From positions 1-6,564 of the forward strand of contig DYRX01000245.1 of the NCBI GenBank assembly GCA_020718525.1: a DNA stretch of 6,564 nucleotides. Reading direction: 5' to 3'. Source of the stretch: Victivallis vadensis (GTDB lineage: Bacteria; Verrucomicrobiota; Lentisphaeria; Victivallales; GWF2-50-93). Position numbers and translations under genes: made by a program. Shown here piece after piece: positions 6,373-6,564 of this stretch; positions within the stretch are counted from its first letter, which is position 1, and each line of letters starts with the position of its first letter. The notes beneath the pieces are model-generated. The model was given only the letters and a program-made list of their open reading frames with translations, ran no database searches and had not been told where the DNA came from.

Positions 6373-6391
6373 CAATCAAATATTGTTATTC
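6373..6391. repeat. 19-bp exact direct repeat, copy 2
   Basis: Identical to 1170-1188 (CAATCAAATATTGTTATTC) and in the same orientation, about 5.2 kb away. Here only the inner CAAT/ATTG arms pair perfectly, because the bases before it (AG instead of AA) differ from copy 1. It lies 61 bp after the permease stop codon. Confidence 0.75.
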
Positions 6392-6431
6392 GCCAATTAA
6401 ATCGTATAGGAAATTGTATTTTTTATAATTT

Positions 6432-6461
6432 TCGTAATCGTAGTCGCTATCGCTATCAGCG
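6432..6461. repeat. Degenerate tandem hexamer array (TCGNNN x5)
   Basis: Five consecutive 6-base units read TCGTAA, TCGTAG, TCGCTA, TCGCTA, TCAGCG. The array is short and imperfect. It lies in AT-rich non-coding sequence, so the GC-containing period-6 pattern stands out. In one frame it would read as Arg-Asn/Ser-Arg-Tyr repeats at the end of a 38-codon frame (6361-6477) that lacks a ribosome binding site. Confidence 0.55.
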
Positions 6462-6511
6462 GAGCGGTAATCTATAAATTTAGTTGAATACGAACCCAGT
6501 ATGCCAGTCTC

Positions 6512-6528
6512 TCCGAGAATGACTCGGA
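6512..6528. other. Short perfect hairpin near window end
   Basis: TCCGAG (6512-6517) and CTCGGA (6523-6528) form a 6-bp stem around an AATGA loop. No T tract follows closely on either strand, so a terminator role is not supported; its context is cut off by the window end. Confidence 0.35.
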
Positions 6529-6564
6529 TTCGGAAAAGAGCTTCGCGTACACGATGGACTAAAC

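Larger units (their letters stand above)
6312..6564. other. AT-rich non-coding right end
   Basis: After the permease stop there is no convincing gene. A small hairpin TGGCA (6330-6334)/TGCCA (6339-6343) lies 18 bp past the stop. It is followed by A rather than T on the plus strand, so it is a poor terminator for the permease transcript. An AT-only stem pairs AAATTGTA (6411-6418) with TATAATTT (6424-6431), with one G-T pair. The second 19-bp repeat copy and a hexamer array are listed separately. A frame opens with ATG at 6501 and runs off the window end (21 codons, Arg-rich), but has no ribosome binding site and no recognisable product. Confidence 0.5.

Noticed and set aside
6383..6410. Promoter-like TTGTTA-16-TATAGG beginning within repeat copy 2 (also a bare TATAAT at 6424)
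   Set aside because: There is no convincing gene downstream within the window, and AT-rich DNA produces such matches by chance.
6361..6477. 38-codon plus-strand frame ending in an Arg/Tyr-rich stretch
   Set aside because: It has no Shine-Dalgarno. The Arg/Tyr pattern is simply the translation of the hexamer repeat and the rest is AT-rich non-coding sequence.
6501..6563. Possible start of a gene running off the right edge (Arg-rich, ATG at 6501)
   Set aside because: There is no ribosome binding site, only 21 codons are visible, and a hairpin overlaps it; it cannot be supported within this window.
1..6564. CRISPR array, tRNA, rRNA, transposase or phage genes
   Set aside because: I looked for regularly spaced repeats, cloverleaf ends with CCA/TTC motifs and recombinase motifs and saw none.

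Overview
This window looks like chromosomal DNA of a Gram-negative bacterium. It encodes a periplasmic SurA/PpiC-type chaperone, several Sec-signal proteins with no recognised family, and housekeeping folate synthesis. Shine-Dalgarno sequences are of the AGGAGG/AGGGGG type, and base composition looks even across the genes. The style (small exported proteins of unknown family, an enlarged YejE/OppC-type permease) would fit the Planctomycetes-Verrucomicrobia-Lentisphaerae group, but that is an impression. There is no rRNA or marker gene here to settle it.

Left part (1-1312): the 3' portion of a SurA-like peptidyl-prolyl isomerase gene enters from outside the window and stops at 882. It is followed by about 430 bp without a convincing gene. 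This gap holds a strong intrinsic-terminator-like hairpin (993-1034) and a dense set of overlapping, mutually exclusive inverted repeats up to about 1139. It also holds one copy of a 19-bp sequence that recurs exactly near the right end of the window.

Middle (1313-3138): a 12-helix MFS transporter of the sugar-porter/phosphate-porter type is encoded on the minus strand. It is divergent from everything to its right. The 317 bp between it and the next gene should carry both promoters.

Right part (3139-6311): five plus-strand genes lie close together and probably form one transcription unit. They are a small exported beta-rich protein, a small membrane-anchored TPR-like protein, folK (HPPK, folate synthesis), an exported Lys/Glu-rich coiled-coil protein, and a YejE/OppC-type peptide ABC permease. 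The last two overlap by 4 bp (ATGA). The permease carries an unusual extra two-helix segment, and no partner permease, ATPase or binding-protein gene is within the window. A shared pathway for the five is not evident; folK looks like a housekeeping passenger among envelope genes.

Right end (6312-6564): AT-rich non-coding DNA with the second 19-bp repeat copy, a short degenerate hexamer array and small hairpins. No tRNA, rRNA, CRISPR array, transposase or integrase was found.
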